8,861 nt of DNA from Fimenecus sp052273845 (GTDB taxonomy: Bacteria > Bacillota > Clostridia > Oscillospirales > Acutalibacteraceae). Of the stretch, positions 1 through 6,557 are shown one piece after another. The stretch covers positions 1 through 8,861 of the forward strand of contig DAVZHM010000079.1 in the NCBI GenBank assembly GCA_052273845.1, given 5' to 3'. How positions within the stretch are numbered: position 1 is the first letter of the stretch; each line of letters opens with the position of its first letter. Under the pieces are notes generated by a model. That model ran no database searches. It was not told the DNA's origin and saw only the letters and a list, made by a program, of their open reading frames with translations. The position numbers and the translations under genes are program-made.

Positions 1-3
1 ATC

Positions 4-37
4 CTCGGTTCCTACTCTTGGGCTCGGTTCCTACTCT
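4..37. repeat. Two-copy 15-base direct repeat, 19-base period
   Basis: CTCGGTTCCTACTCT occurs at 4-18 and again, identically, at 23-37, separated by TGGG. The repeat lies at the extreme edge of the window, exactly where the U32 peptidase reading frame departs from its family and meets a stop codon. The identity of the copies is seen directly. Whether this is a real short tandem repeat, the edge of an inserted element, or an assembly artefact at a contig end cannot be decided from two copies. Confidence 0.8.
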
Positions 38-753
38 CTCTCCTCGATTTTAAACGAAGCAATGCCGAGGTCCGAAAGGGTACGGACATATTCGATTAAC
101 GACAAATCTTTCAAACTCAAATCGTGCCCTGTGCCGCCCTGTACCGCAAAAGCCAAACGGCAAGGCTGGGCACAAAGTCCGCGGTTACCGCTGCGCGAGC
201 CGAGCATGGCGCTCAAAAGACACTGCCCCGACACGCACATACATTGCGCGCCATGGATGAACATTTCAAGGTCCAAAGGCTTGTCCTTTGCCAAATCGGC
301 AATTTCCTCTTTGGAAAGTTCCCGCGGTAATACTGCGCGGGAAAATCCGCGCTCCGCAAGCAAACGCAACCCCGCTTTGGAGCCGACGGACATTTGCGTA
401 GACGCGTGTTTTTCCATATCGGGGCAAAGTTCGCGCGCCAAACGCAACGCGCCCAAATCCTGCAAAATAAGCGCATCTGCCGCAACGCGACAGGTACGCT
501 TTAAAGTTTCTTTGAATTTTTCCGTTTCACCGTCGCCGACAAGTGTGTTGAGCGTAATGTGAAACCGCACGCCGTGCAAGCGGCATTCTTCTGCCGCCGC
601 AGTGAGCGCGTCACCTTGGAAATTGTCGGCATTTCTGCGCGCGTTAAACTCCCCTGTGCCGAAATACACAGCATCGGCGCCCGTGCGCACCGCCGCTTTT
701 AACGCGTCAAAACTGCCGCACGGTGCCAAAATTTCTGCATTAGTTTTCTTCAT
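31..753 (-). CDS. U32 peptidase-family protein (RlhA/YdcP-like), C-terminally truncated
   Basis: This is the N-terminal TIM-barrel part of a U32 family protein, 240 residues long. It opens with EILAPCGSFDALKAAVRTGADAVYFG and carries the family signature around residues 163-181 (EMFIHGAQCMCVSGQCLLS). Cysteines 171, 178, 194 and 198 fit the Fe-S cysteine set of this family. E. coli RlhA, a relative, hydroxylates C2501 of 23S rRNA; many others are labelled collagenase-like proteases, so the exact substrate is open. Family members usually run to about 400 residues or far more. Here the frame reaches ASFKIE, where the family normally continues GRMK-PEYV, and instead reads ERE and a TAG stop inside a direct repeat. 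The ATG at 753 overlaps the end of zapA by 14 bases and has no clear ribosome site, so translation is probably coupled to zapA. A zapA-U32 pair is common in clostridia. It is either a disrupted gene or an artefact of the contig end. Confidence 0.8.
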   Translation of the reverse strand: MKKTNAEILAPCGSFDALKAAVRTGADAVYFGTGEFNARRNADNFQGDALTAAAEECRLHGVRFHITLNTLVGDGETEKFKETLKRTCRVAADALILQDLGALRLARELCPDMEKHASTQMSVGSKAGLRLLAERGFSRAVLPRELSKEEIADLAKDKPLDLEMFIHGAQCMCVSGQCLLSAMLGSRSGNRGLCAQPCRLAFAVQGGTGHDLSLKDLSLIEYVRTLSDLGIASFKIEERE

Positions 754-1108
754 TTTGCGAGAATAAATTGATTTGGGCGGACTTTGCTTTCGCCTCGGTA
801 CGAATACGGTCAATTTCGCGCTTATAGAAATCCCGTTCGGTCTGTGCTTCGGAGGCGTCTTTTAAATAATCCTTGATTTGGTCGCGGTAGCCTTCTGCCG
901 CCGCTTCCGCTTTTTTTGCTTTATCGGCAAATTCAATCGCCACAAGCACCGCCGCCTGATTGGTAGACATAAACGGATTTGCGCCTTGCATTTCTTTCAT
1001 TTTCTCGTCAATTTCCGCCGCGAGTTCGTTGGTATATTCCGTTGTTTCGTCGGTAATCAGCGAATAGGTAACGCCTGCGATATTGACTCTAACCTTATTC
1101 TTTTCCAT
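740..1108 (-). CDS. zapA: Cell division protein ZapA
   Basis: This is a 122-residue ZapA-family protein, a small cytoplasmic partner of FtsZ that bundles or cross-links protofilaments at the division ring. The N-terminal part (residues 5-38, KVRVNIAGVTYSLITDE and onward) matches the ZapA beta-sheet head, followed by the conserved stretch around ALVAIEFADK-like residues 53-65. From about residue 63 to 112 it is rich in A, K, E, D and R with a heptad look, fitting the coiled-coil dimer helix. The start at 1108 has an AGAGGTG ribosome site (1117-1123) 8 bases upstream. It lies 89 bases after aroQ with a possible promoter in the gap. The U32 gene begins inside its last codons. Length is normal for Gram-positive ZapA. 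Family assignment rests on recognised sequence pattern, not on a database search. Confidence 0.88.
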   Translation of the reverse strand: MEKNKVRVNIAGVTYSLITDETTEYTNELAAEIDEKMKEMQGANPFMSTNQAAVLVAIEFADKAKKAEAAAEGYRDQIKDYLKDASEAQTERDFYKREIDRIRTEAKAKSAQINLFSQNEEN

Positions 1109-1150
1109 ATTCCAGCACCTCTTATGAGAAAATTCGCGTTCTTTTTCTCT

Positions 1151-1179
1151 ATTATATCGGAATTTTCAAAAAACTGCAA
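1151..1179 (-). promoter_or_regulatory. Putative promoter for zapA
   Basis: On the minus strand TTGCAG (1174-1179) is followed after 17 bases by a perfect TATAAT (1151-1156). The -35 matches only three of six consensus bases, but the -10 and spacing are ideal. The predicted start is near 1144, giving a leader of about 36 bases with the zapA ribosome site. It would let zapA and the U32 gene be expressed independently of the aro genes. Confidence 0.5.
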
Positions 1180-1191
1180 CCTATATGTTGC
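1168..1191 (-). terminator. Weak terminator-like hairpin after aroQ
   Basis: On the minus strand GCAAC and GTTGC (1187-1191 and 1176-1180) form a 5-bp stem with a six-base loop, followed two bases later by six T residues (1168-1173). The stem is short, so efficient termination is doubtful. It overlaps the proposed -35 of the zapA promoter. Confidence 0.25.
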
Positions 1192-1197
1192 CGCATT

Positions 1198-1626
1198 TTA
1201 CTTCGCTGCCAAGTATTCGAGCGCTTTTTTGTATCCCGCAAACCCAAGGCCGATGAAATGCGCTTCACAGGCAAGCCCCGCGTAAGAAACTTTGCGGAAA
1301 TCCTCGCGCGCATTGACATCGGAAATATGTACTTCAACTGTGGGCAACCCGACCGCCTTTAACGCGTCCAAAATGGCAATGCTTGTGTGCGTATATGCCG
1401 CAGGATTGATGATAATGCCGTCAAACTGCCCGAGCGCTTCCTGAATTTCATCGACAATTTCGCCCTCGTGGTTGGATTGGAAGCACTCCACCTGACAGTC
1501 AAGTTCTGCCGCCCATTCCTCGATAAGCGCCACCAAAACTTCGTAGGTTTCGCCACCATAAATTTCCGGCTCGCGCACGCCGAGCATATTGAGATTCGGC
1601 CCGTTGATTACAAGAATATCTTTCAT
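1198..1626 (-). CDS. aroQ: Type II 3-dehydroquinate dehydratase
   Basis: AroQ removes water from 3-dehydroquinate to give 3-dehydroshikimate, step 3 of the shikimate pathway, in the cytosol as a dodecamer. At 142 residues it has the usual length. The family motifs are present: NGPNLNMLGVREPEIYG at 8-24 with catalytic Tyr23 and Arg18, QSNHEG at 50-55, NPAAYTHTS at 74-82, and VEVHIS at 97-102 with general acid His100 followed by ARE-FR. Its ATG overlaps the TGA of the upstream aroE-aroK gene as ATGA, and it has a GGAGG site (1637-1641) 10 bases upstream, so both genes share a message and are probably translationally coupled. Its product is the substrate of the AroE domain encoded just upstream. 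Asp103 and Asn105 replace the more common Asn and His after HIS, a variation I do not regard as inactivating. Confidence 0.96.
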   Translation of the reverse strand: MKDILVINGPNLNMLGVREPEIYGGETYEVLVALIEEWAAELDCQVECFQSNHEGEIVDEIQEALGQFDGIIINPAAYTHTSIAILDALKAVGLPTVEVHISDVNAREDFRKVSYAGLACEAHFIGLGFAGYKKALEYLAAK

Positions 1627-2843
1627 CTTTCATATACCTCCAAAATACGGTCTGTGACCGTTTGAATACTACCGTTACCGTCCGCTTCAAAGTCGCACAC
1701 GCTTCTGTATAACGGCAGACGGTGCGCGAACATTTCCGACAAACTGTTTGTCTGCGAAAGCGGTCTGCCGTCGATGGGCAGTACCGCAACATCGCGGTTG
1801 ATAAATACCACAAGGCTGTTTTGTCTGAGAATGTCGTGATTTTCGGGGACGGTTACCGCGCCGCCGCCCGTGGCGATGACCGCGCCGCTTTGGCGGCACA
1901 AATCAAAGAGTACTTCGGTTTCCAACCGCCGAAATCCCGCTTCGCCGCTTTCTTTAAAAATTTCGGGAATGGATTTGCCCGCGCGCTGCACAATTTCGGC
2001 ATCCGCATCGAAAAACGGACGCGAAAGGCGAGAAGCCAACGCTTTGCCGACGGTGGATTTCCCGCAGCCGGGCATACCGACCAACACAATATTTTTCATT
2101 TGCCGTGACAGTTGTGCGTAAATCGCATCGTTTTTGCCGTCGTCAATCGCGGTATTTAAAAACAGTTCCGCCGCGCGTTTCGCCTGCGCCACCAGCATCG
2201 TCAGCCCCGAAAATGCGGGAATCCCCCGTTTTTCGGCATCCAAAATCAATTTTGTTTTCTGCGGATTGTAAACAATATCCAACACACCCGAAAGATGCGT
2301 AAAGCCCGCAAGCGACAGCGGCGACTGCAAGTTGTTCGGGTACATTCCCACGGGCGTGGTGTTGACAATCAAATCCGCGTCATAATGCTTTTCGATATTT
2401 TGATAATTGTTTTCTCCCGTGCGGGAAATAGAAATCACTTCGCGTGCGCCAAGGTCGCAAAGCACCTTTTTCACAGGCAGTGACGCGCCGCCCGTGCCCA
2501 AAACCAACGCTTTTTTGTTTTTGACATCAATCCCGCTTCGGCGGACAAGATACAAAAAGCCGTCATAATCGGTATTGTCGCCGCGCAAAGTGCCGTTCGG
2601 CAAAACGGTCACGGTATTGACCGCGCCAATCACCTTCGCGTTTTCGGAAAGTTCCGAAAGATACGGCATAACCGCCTTTTTATAAGGAATGGTAACATTC
2701 AATCCTTCAAAATCGCGCTTTTTCAAAAATTCGCCCAAATTCTCAGGCGCAACCTCAAATAATTTGTACTCGTCAGAACCGAGTTGCTGATGAATTTGCG
2801 GAGAGAAACTGTGCCCCAATTTTTCGCCTAATAGTCCGTACAT
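1623..2843 (-). CDS. aroE-aroK: Bifunctional shikimate dehydrogenase-shikimate kinase (AroE-AroK fusion)
   Basis: A single uninterrupted 406-residue frame holds two enzymes. Residues 1-248 are AroE, which reduces 3-dehydroshikimate to shikimate with NADPH: substrate serines in HSFSP (11-15), catalytic Lys55 in NVTIPYK, Asp92 in GDNTD, the Rossmann loop GTGGAS (116-121), then SRT, NTTPVGMYPN and SGLTMLVAQA. Residues 249-406 are shikimate kinase, which makes shikimate 3-phosphate with ATP: Walker A GMPGCGKST (256-264), then FFDADAEI, GFRRLET, ATGGGAV, the LID arginine in DGRPLS, and RLPLYR. All key residues of both are intact. The domains abut with no long linker, and the kinase Met249 codon has no ribosome site, so separate translation is unlikely. 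I chose ATG 2843, which has AGGTG 6 bases upstream; a GTG at 2852 would add three residues but lacks a ribosome site. It overlaps aroQ by four bases. Confidence 0.95.
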   Translation of the reverse strand: MYGLLGEKLGHSFSPQIHQQLGSDEYKLFEVAPENLGEFLKKRDFEGLNVTIPYKKAVMPYLSELSENAKVIGAVNTVTVLPNGTLRGDNTDYDGFLYLVRRSGIDVKNKKALVLGTGGASLPVKKVLCDLGAREVISISRTGENNYQNIEKHYDADLIVNTTPVGMYPNNLQSPLSLAGFTHLSGVLDIVYNPQKTKLILDAEKRGIPAFSGLTMLVAQAKRAAELFLNTAIDDGKNDAIYAQLSRQMKNIVLVGMPGCGKSTVGKALASRLSRPFFDADAEIVQRAGKSIPEIFKESGEAGFRRLETEVLFDLCRQSGAVIATGGGAVTVPENHDILRQNSLVVFINRDVAVLPIDGRPLSQTNSLSEMFAHRLPLYRSVCDFEADGNGSIQTVTDRILEVYER

Positions 2844-2849
2844 ATTTTT

Positions 2850-2854
2850 CACCT
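2850..2854 (-). promoter_or_regulatory. Ribosome binding site that sets the aroE-aroK start
   Basis: AGGTG on the minus strand lies 6 bases before the ATG at 2843. The competing GTG start at 2852 is itself part of this site and has no purine-rich motif upstream, so the ATG is preferred. Confidence 0.6.
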
Positions 2855-2860
2855 GAAACT

Positions 2861-2902
2861 AAAAACTGCTTTTGTGTCTTTTATCATAACACAAAAGCAG
2901 TT
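2861..2902 (-). terminator. Rho-independent terminator-like stem after dnaJ
   Basis: A perfect 14-bp inverted repeat, AACTGCTTTTGTGT at 2864-2877 and its complement at 2889-2902, flanks an 11-base loop. On the minus strand it is followed by T residues giving a run of five Ts (two of them in the stem), with an A-rich stretch before it. It lies 17 bases after the dnaJ stop and should end or reduce heat-shock operon transcription before aroE-aroK. The stem has only five GC pairs and the T tract is short, so some read-through is likely. Confidence 0.72.
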
Positions 2903-2919
2903 CGTTTTACAGTATTTTT

Positions 2920-4071
2920 TTATTTTTTCTTCTTGCCGAAAAAGCCTTTTTTCTCTGACTCGTTGCGCCCGAGGTATGCCGTTTCGTTGCCGAAGGCTTT
3001 GTCGAGTTCAACAAGCAACTGTTTTTGCTCCTCGTTCACTTCGCGCGGTACATCCACGATCACGCGCACAAGTTCATCGCCGCGCCCGCGGTTGTTCAGG
3101 CTCTGAATGCCGCGCTCTTTCAGTTTAAAGACATCGCCCGACTGCGTACCGGCGGGAATGTTGTATTTCACCTTGCCGTCAAGCGTGGGAACTTCCAAAG
3201 CGCAACCGAGTGCCGCCGCGGCAAAACTTACGTGCATTTCCACCCAAACATTGTAGCCGTCGCGCTCAAAAATCGGGTGCGGACGCACATTGACCGCCAC
3301 GCGCAAATCGCCTGCGGGACCGCCGTTGACGCCTTTATTCCCCTGCCCTCTCGCGTTAATGACCTGACGGTCATCAATGCCTGCGGGGATTTTGACCGTG
3401 ATTTTAACGGGCTTGCGAATCCGCCCCGCCCCACGGCATTTTTTACAGGGATTGTCGATGATCGTGCCTTTACCGCCGCAACGCGAACACGCTTTTTGCG
3501 TTTGAATCACGCCGAACGGCGTACGCTGTTGGCTTGTGACCTGCCCTCTGCCGCCGCAATCGGGGCAGGTTTTGGGCGAAGACCCCGCAGCCGCGCCGCT
3601 GCCGTGGCATTCGTCGCAGACTTCAATTCTGCGAAATTCCACTTCGCGCTCGCAACCTTTTGCCGCTTCTTCAAACGAAACGGTTACGCTTGCCTGCGCG
3701 TCACTGCCGCGTTGGGGTGCATTGGGGTTGGCGCTGCCGCCACCGAATCCGCCGCCGAAAATATTGCTGAAAATATCGCCGAGGTCAAAGTCCATACCGC
3801 CGAAACCGCCGCCGTAACCGCCCTGCCCTGCGCCGTAGTTCGGGTCCACACCGGCGTGACCGAAACGGTCATATTTCGCCTTTTTCTCGGCATCGGAAAG
3901 CACTTCGTAAGCCTCGTTGGCTTCCTTGAATTTTTCTTCCGCTTCCTTATCACCGGGGTGCAGGTCGGGATGGTATTGTTTCGCTGTCTTTCGATAGGCT
4001 TTTTTGATTTCGTCCTCCGTGGCGTTTTTGTCCACGCCGAGGACTTCGTAATAATCGCGTTTGTCTGCCAT
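2920..4071 (-). CDS. dnaJ: Chaperone protein DnaJ (Hsp40)
   Basis: DnaJ delivers unfolded clients to DnaK and stimulates its ATPase. The 383-residue protein has the full type I layout. The J domain spans about 5-70 with HPD at 34-36. A Gly/Phe-rich region at 79-112 contains DIF (99-101). A zinc-binding domain carries four CxxCxGxG repeats at 152-159, 169-176, 195-202 and 209-216, all eight cysteines present. A C-terminal substrate-binding and dimerisation region follows, with a lysine-rich end (GKKKK). The ATG at 4071 has AGGGAG (4080-4085) 8 bases upstream. It follows dnaK by 71 bases containing a strong hairpin and is followed by a terminator-like stem, so it is the last gene of the operon. 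The ribosomal methyltransferase genes prmA and rsmE, often next in Firmicutes, are absent here. Confidence 0.98.
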   Translation of the reverse strand: MADKRDYYEVLGVDKNATEDEIKKAYRKTAKQYHPDLHPGDKEAEEKFKEANEAYEVLSDAEKKAKYDRFGHAGVDPNYGAGQGGYGGGFGGMDFDLGDIFSNIFGGGFGGGSANPNAPQRGSDAQASVTVSFEEAAKGCEREVEFRRIEVCDECHGSGAAAGSSPKTCPDCGGRGQVTSQQRTPFGVIQTQKACSRCGGKGTIIDNPCKKCRGAGRIRKPVKITVKIPAGIDDRQVINARGQGNKGVNGGPAGDLRVAVNVRPHPIFERDGYNVWVEMHVSFAAAALGCALEVPTLDGKVKYNIPAGTQSGDVFKLKERGIQSLNNRGRGDELVRVIVDVPREVNEEQKQLLVELDKAFGNETAYLGRNESEKKGFFGKKKK

Positions 4072-4099
4072 ATAAGTAGCTCCCTAAAAATCGGGTTAC

Positions 4100-4129
4100 G
4101 GCAGAACTTCCCCGAAGGGAAGCCCTGCC
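4100..4129 (-). other. UUCG-capped RNA hairpin between dnaK and dnaJ
   Basis: Read on the minus strand, GGCAGGGCTTCCC (4129-4117), the loop TTCG, and GGGAAGTTCTGCC (4112-4100) form a continuous 13-bp stem with two G-U pairs. The loop is the C(UUCG)G tetraloop, among the most stable RNA loops known. A run of five T residues appears only about ten bases after the stem, so it is not a textbook intrinsic terminator. A partial terminator or an mRNA-end stabiliser or processing site that sets the dnaK to dnaJ ratio is the likely role. Confidence 0.75.
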
Positions 4130-4142
4130 TGTTCAAAAATCT

Positions 4143-5987
4143 TTATTCTACGTCGGTGTAGTCGGCTTCGTAGTAACCGTCGTCACCTTTTTGCTGTGCG
4201 CCGCCCTGCGCGCTTGCATCACCTGCTGCGCCGCCTGCCGCCTGTGCCTGTGCCGCCGCAGCCTGATACATCGTTTCGGCAACTTTGTTGAACTTTTCAG
4301 TCAGTTCGTCTTTCTTCGCTTTGATGTCGTCCATATTGTCGCCCTTCAAAGCTTCTTTCAAAGCGTCAATCTTCGACTGAATTTCAGACTTGTCACCCTC
4401 GGGGATTTTGTCGCCGTTTTCTTTGATAATCTTTTCGCACTGATACACCATTTGGTCCGCTTCGTTGCGGGTATCAATGGATTCTTTGCGCTTCTTATCC
4501 TCTGCCGCATACTGCTCGGCTTCTTTTACCGCCTTTTCCACATCGTCTTTCGACATATTGGTCGAAGAAGTGATGGAGATGGACTGCTCTTTCTGTGTGC
4601 CGAGGTCTTTTGCGGAAACATGCACAATGCCGTTGGCATCAATATCGAATGTGACTTCAATCTGCGGCACGCCGCGCGGTGCGGGCATAATGCCGTCGAG
4701 GTGGAACACACCTAAAGTCTTGTTATCTTTTGCAAATTCGCGTTCGCCCTGCAAAACATGTACTTCTACCGAAGTCTGATTGTCTGCCGCGGTGGAGAAG
4801 ATTTGGCTCTTCTTCGTGGGGATGGTGGTGTTTCTCTCGATAATCTTGGTGGAAACGCCGCCCATCGTTTCAATACCCAACGAAAGCGGAGTAACGTCCA
4901 AAAGCAAAATGCCTTCGACATCGCCGCCGAGCACGCCGCCCTGAATTGCCGCACCGACTGCAACACATTCATCGGGGTTGATGCCCTTGAACGGCTCGTG
5001 ACCCATATAGCTCTTAATGGCTTCCTGCACAGCGGGGATTCTCGAAGAACCGCCGACCATCAAAACCTTATTGATTTCGGAAGCCTGCAAGCCGGAGTCT
5101 TTGAGTGCCTGACGGACGGGGCCCATGGTAGCCTCAACCAAATCCGCGGTCATTTCGTTGAATTTCGCGCGGGTCAAAGTGGTTTCCAAGTGTTTGGGGC
5201 CTGTGGCGTCCGCCGTGATGAACGGAAGGCTGATTTGCGAAGTGGTCACGCCGGACAGTTCGATTTTCGCCTTTTCTGCCGCTTCTTTGAGTCTCTGCAT
5301 TGCCATTTTGTCCGAACGCAGGTCAATGCCCTGTTCTTTTTTGAATTCGTCTGCCAACCAATCAATGATGCGTTGGTCGAAATCGTCGCCGCCCAAGCGG
5401 TTGTTACCGGCAGTTGCCAAAACTTCCTGCACGCCGTCGCCCATTTCGATAATGGAAACATCGAACGTGCCGCCGCCGAGGTCGTAAACCATAACTTTTT
5501 GGTCGTCCTCTTTATCAATGCCGTAAGCAAGTGCCGCGGCTGTCGGCTCGTTGATGATACGCTTGACTTCCAAACCCGCGATTTTGCCCGCGTCTTTGGT
5601 TGCCTGACGCTGTGCGTCGGTGAAGTATGCGGGAACGGTGATAACCGCTTCCGTCACCTTGCCGCCGAGGTAGCTTTCCGCATCGCTTTTCAGTTTTTGC
5701 AGAATCATTGCGGAAATTTCCTGCGGGGTATAGTTTTTACCGTCAATCGAAACTTTATAATCCGAACCCATATGGCGTTTGATAGAGGAAACGGTGCGTT
5801 CGGGGTTGGTGATTGCCTGACGTTTTGCGACCTGACCGACCATTCTTTCGCCATCTTTCGAGAACGCCACAACGGACGGGGTAGTTCTTGCGCCCTCTGC
5901 GTTTGCGATAACCACAGGCTCGCCGCCTTCGATAACCGCTACGCAGGAATTGGTTGTACCTAAGTCAATACCGATTACTTTTGCCAT
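4143..5987 (-). CDS. dnaK: Chaperone protein DnaK (Hsp70)
   Basis: DnaK is the ATP-driven cytosolic Hsp70 that binds exposed hydrophobic segments, with DnaJ and GrpE as partners. The 614-residue protein has the nucleotide-binding domain with IDLGTTNS (7-14), VPAYFTDAQRQAT (118-130), DLGGGTFDVSI (169-179) and VGGSSRIPAV (311-320). The interdomain linker is DVTPLSL (364-370). The substrate-binding domain and helical lid follow, then an A/G/Q-rich tail ending YEADYTDVE. After residue 70 the sequence goes SIKRHMGSDYKVSIDGK without the roughly 24-residue insert of E. coli-type DnaK, the Gram-positive form; Thr173/174 therefore corresponds to the E. coli autophosphorylated threonine near 199. The ATG at 5987 has GGAGG (5996-6000) 8 bases upstream. 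An in-frame TTG at 6002 overlaps that site and is not the start. It lies 41 bases after grpE and shares the CIRCE-controlled promoter. Confidence 0.99.
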   Translation of the reverse strand: MAKVIGIDLGTTNSCVAVIEGGEPVVIANAEGARTTPSVVAFSKDGERMVGQVAKRQAITNPERTVSSIKRHMGSDYKVSIDGKNYTPQEISAMILQKLKSDAESYLGGKVTEAVITVPAYFTDAQRQATKDAGKIAGLEVKRIINEPTAAALAYGIDKEDDQKVMVYDLGGGTFDVSIIEMGDGVQEVLATAGNNRLGGDDFDQRIIDWLADEFKKEQGIDLRSDKMAMQRLKEAAEKAKIELSGVTTSQISLPFITADATGPKHLETTLTRAKFNEMTADLVEATMGPVRQALKDSGLQASEINKVLMVGGSSRIPAVQEAIKSYMGHEPFKGINPDECVAVGAAIQGGVLGGDVEGILLLDVTPLSLGIETMGGVSTKIIERNTTIPTKKSQIFSTAADNQTSVEVHVLQGEREFAKDNKTLGVFHLDGIMPAPRGVPQIEVTFDIDANGIVHVSAKDLGTQKEQSISITSSTNMSKDDVEKAVKEAEQYAAEDKKRKESIDTRNEADQMVYQCEKIIKENGDKIPEGDKSEIQSKIDALKEALKGDNMDDIKAKKDELTEKFNKVAETMYQAAAAQAQAAGGAAGDASAQGGAQQKGDDGYYEADYTDVE

Positions 5988-6028
5988 GATAAATGCCTCC
6001 AATAGAATTAAAATCCATATATGTCAAT

Positions 6029-6553
6029 TTAATTTACGACTTTTACGACCGCCGGCCGCAAAATCTTATCGCCTAATTTATAGCCCTTTGAGAATACTTC
6101 GACAACCGTGTTTTCGGGTTGTGCTTCGTCCTCAATGTGCATCACCGCGCTGTGGATATTCGGGTCGAACGTCTCATTTGCCTCGCCGAAACTTTCCACA
6201 CCGAGTTTTTTGAAGATTTCCGTGAACTGATTGAAAATCATATCCACGCCCTTTTGGTAATCTTCCAAAGAAGCCTGTTTATTGCCCGCCGCACGCTCAA
6301 AATTGTCAAGCACGGGAAGCAATTCGGTCAATACCGATGCTTTGCTGTCCTGATAGGCTTGCTCTTTTTCGCGCACGGAGCGCTTGCGGTAATTGTCATA
6401 CTCCGCCAAGGTGCGTAAGAACTTGTCGTTTGCGTCTTTTAAGTTGTTTTCAAGTTCCTGCAATTTTTGCTCGGCTTCGCTTGCTTCGTCCGCAGCCGTT
6501 TTGACAGCTTCGGCTTCTTGCTCTGCCGCTTTGGTCTTTTCGTCTTTTGCCAT
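6029..6553 (-). CDS. grpE: Nucleotide exchange factor GrpE
   Basis: GrpE dimers release ADP from DnaK, resetting the chaperone cycle, and act as a thermosensor in many bacteria. The 174-residue product has an acidic, Ala/Glu-rich N terminus with a long helical coiled-coil (about 20-75). The conserved LAEYDNYRKR and LLPVLDNFERA segments follow. The C-terminal beta domain contains the GrpE signature, from FDPNIHSAVMHIED to GYKLGDKILRPAVVKV. The ATG at 6553 is preferred because a perfect GGAGGA (6562-6567) stands 8 bases before it; an upstream ATG at 6571 would place that site inside the gene. The ribosome site lies in the last codons of hrcA and only 4 bases separate the genes, so the two are probably translationally coupled. 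Confidence 0.97.
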   Translation of the reverse strand: MAKDEKTKAAEQEAEAVKTAADEASEAEQKLQELENNLKDANDKFLRTLAEYDNYRKRSVREKEQAYQDSKASVLTELLPVLDNFERAAGNKQASLEDYQKGVDMIFNQFTEIFKKLGVESFGEANETFDPNIHSAVMHIEDEAQPENTVVEVFSKGYKLGDKILRPAVVKVVN

Positions 6554-6557
6554 ACCG

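Noticed and set aside
4..37. Start of a CRISPR array
   Set aside because: There are only two 15-base copies with a 4-base spacer, far too short for CRISPR repeats and spacers, and no cas genes are visible.
2085..2110. Independent translation start for the AroK domain at ATG 2099
   Set aside because: The bases before it (GTCACGGCAA) contain no ribosome site and the frame runs on from AroE without a stop.
3025..4161. Plus-strand open frame of 378 codons opposite dnaJ
   Set aside because: It is fully antisense to a certain dnaJ, has no ribosome site or recognisable domain, and is best explained by the codon bias of dnaJ.
4758..5963. Plus-strand open frame of 401 codons opposite dnaK
   Set aside because: Long antisense frames opposite dnaK are a known effect of its codon use; the translation shows no family motif and the start has no ribosome site.
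5999..6027. Perfect TTGACA (6022-6027, minus strand) in the grpE-dnaK gap, a possible dnaK promoter
   Set aside because: The matching -10 position reads TATTGG, only three of six, and runs into the dnaK ribosome site. It is too weak to call.
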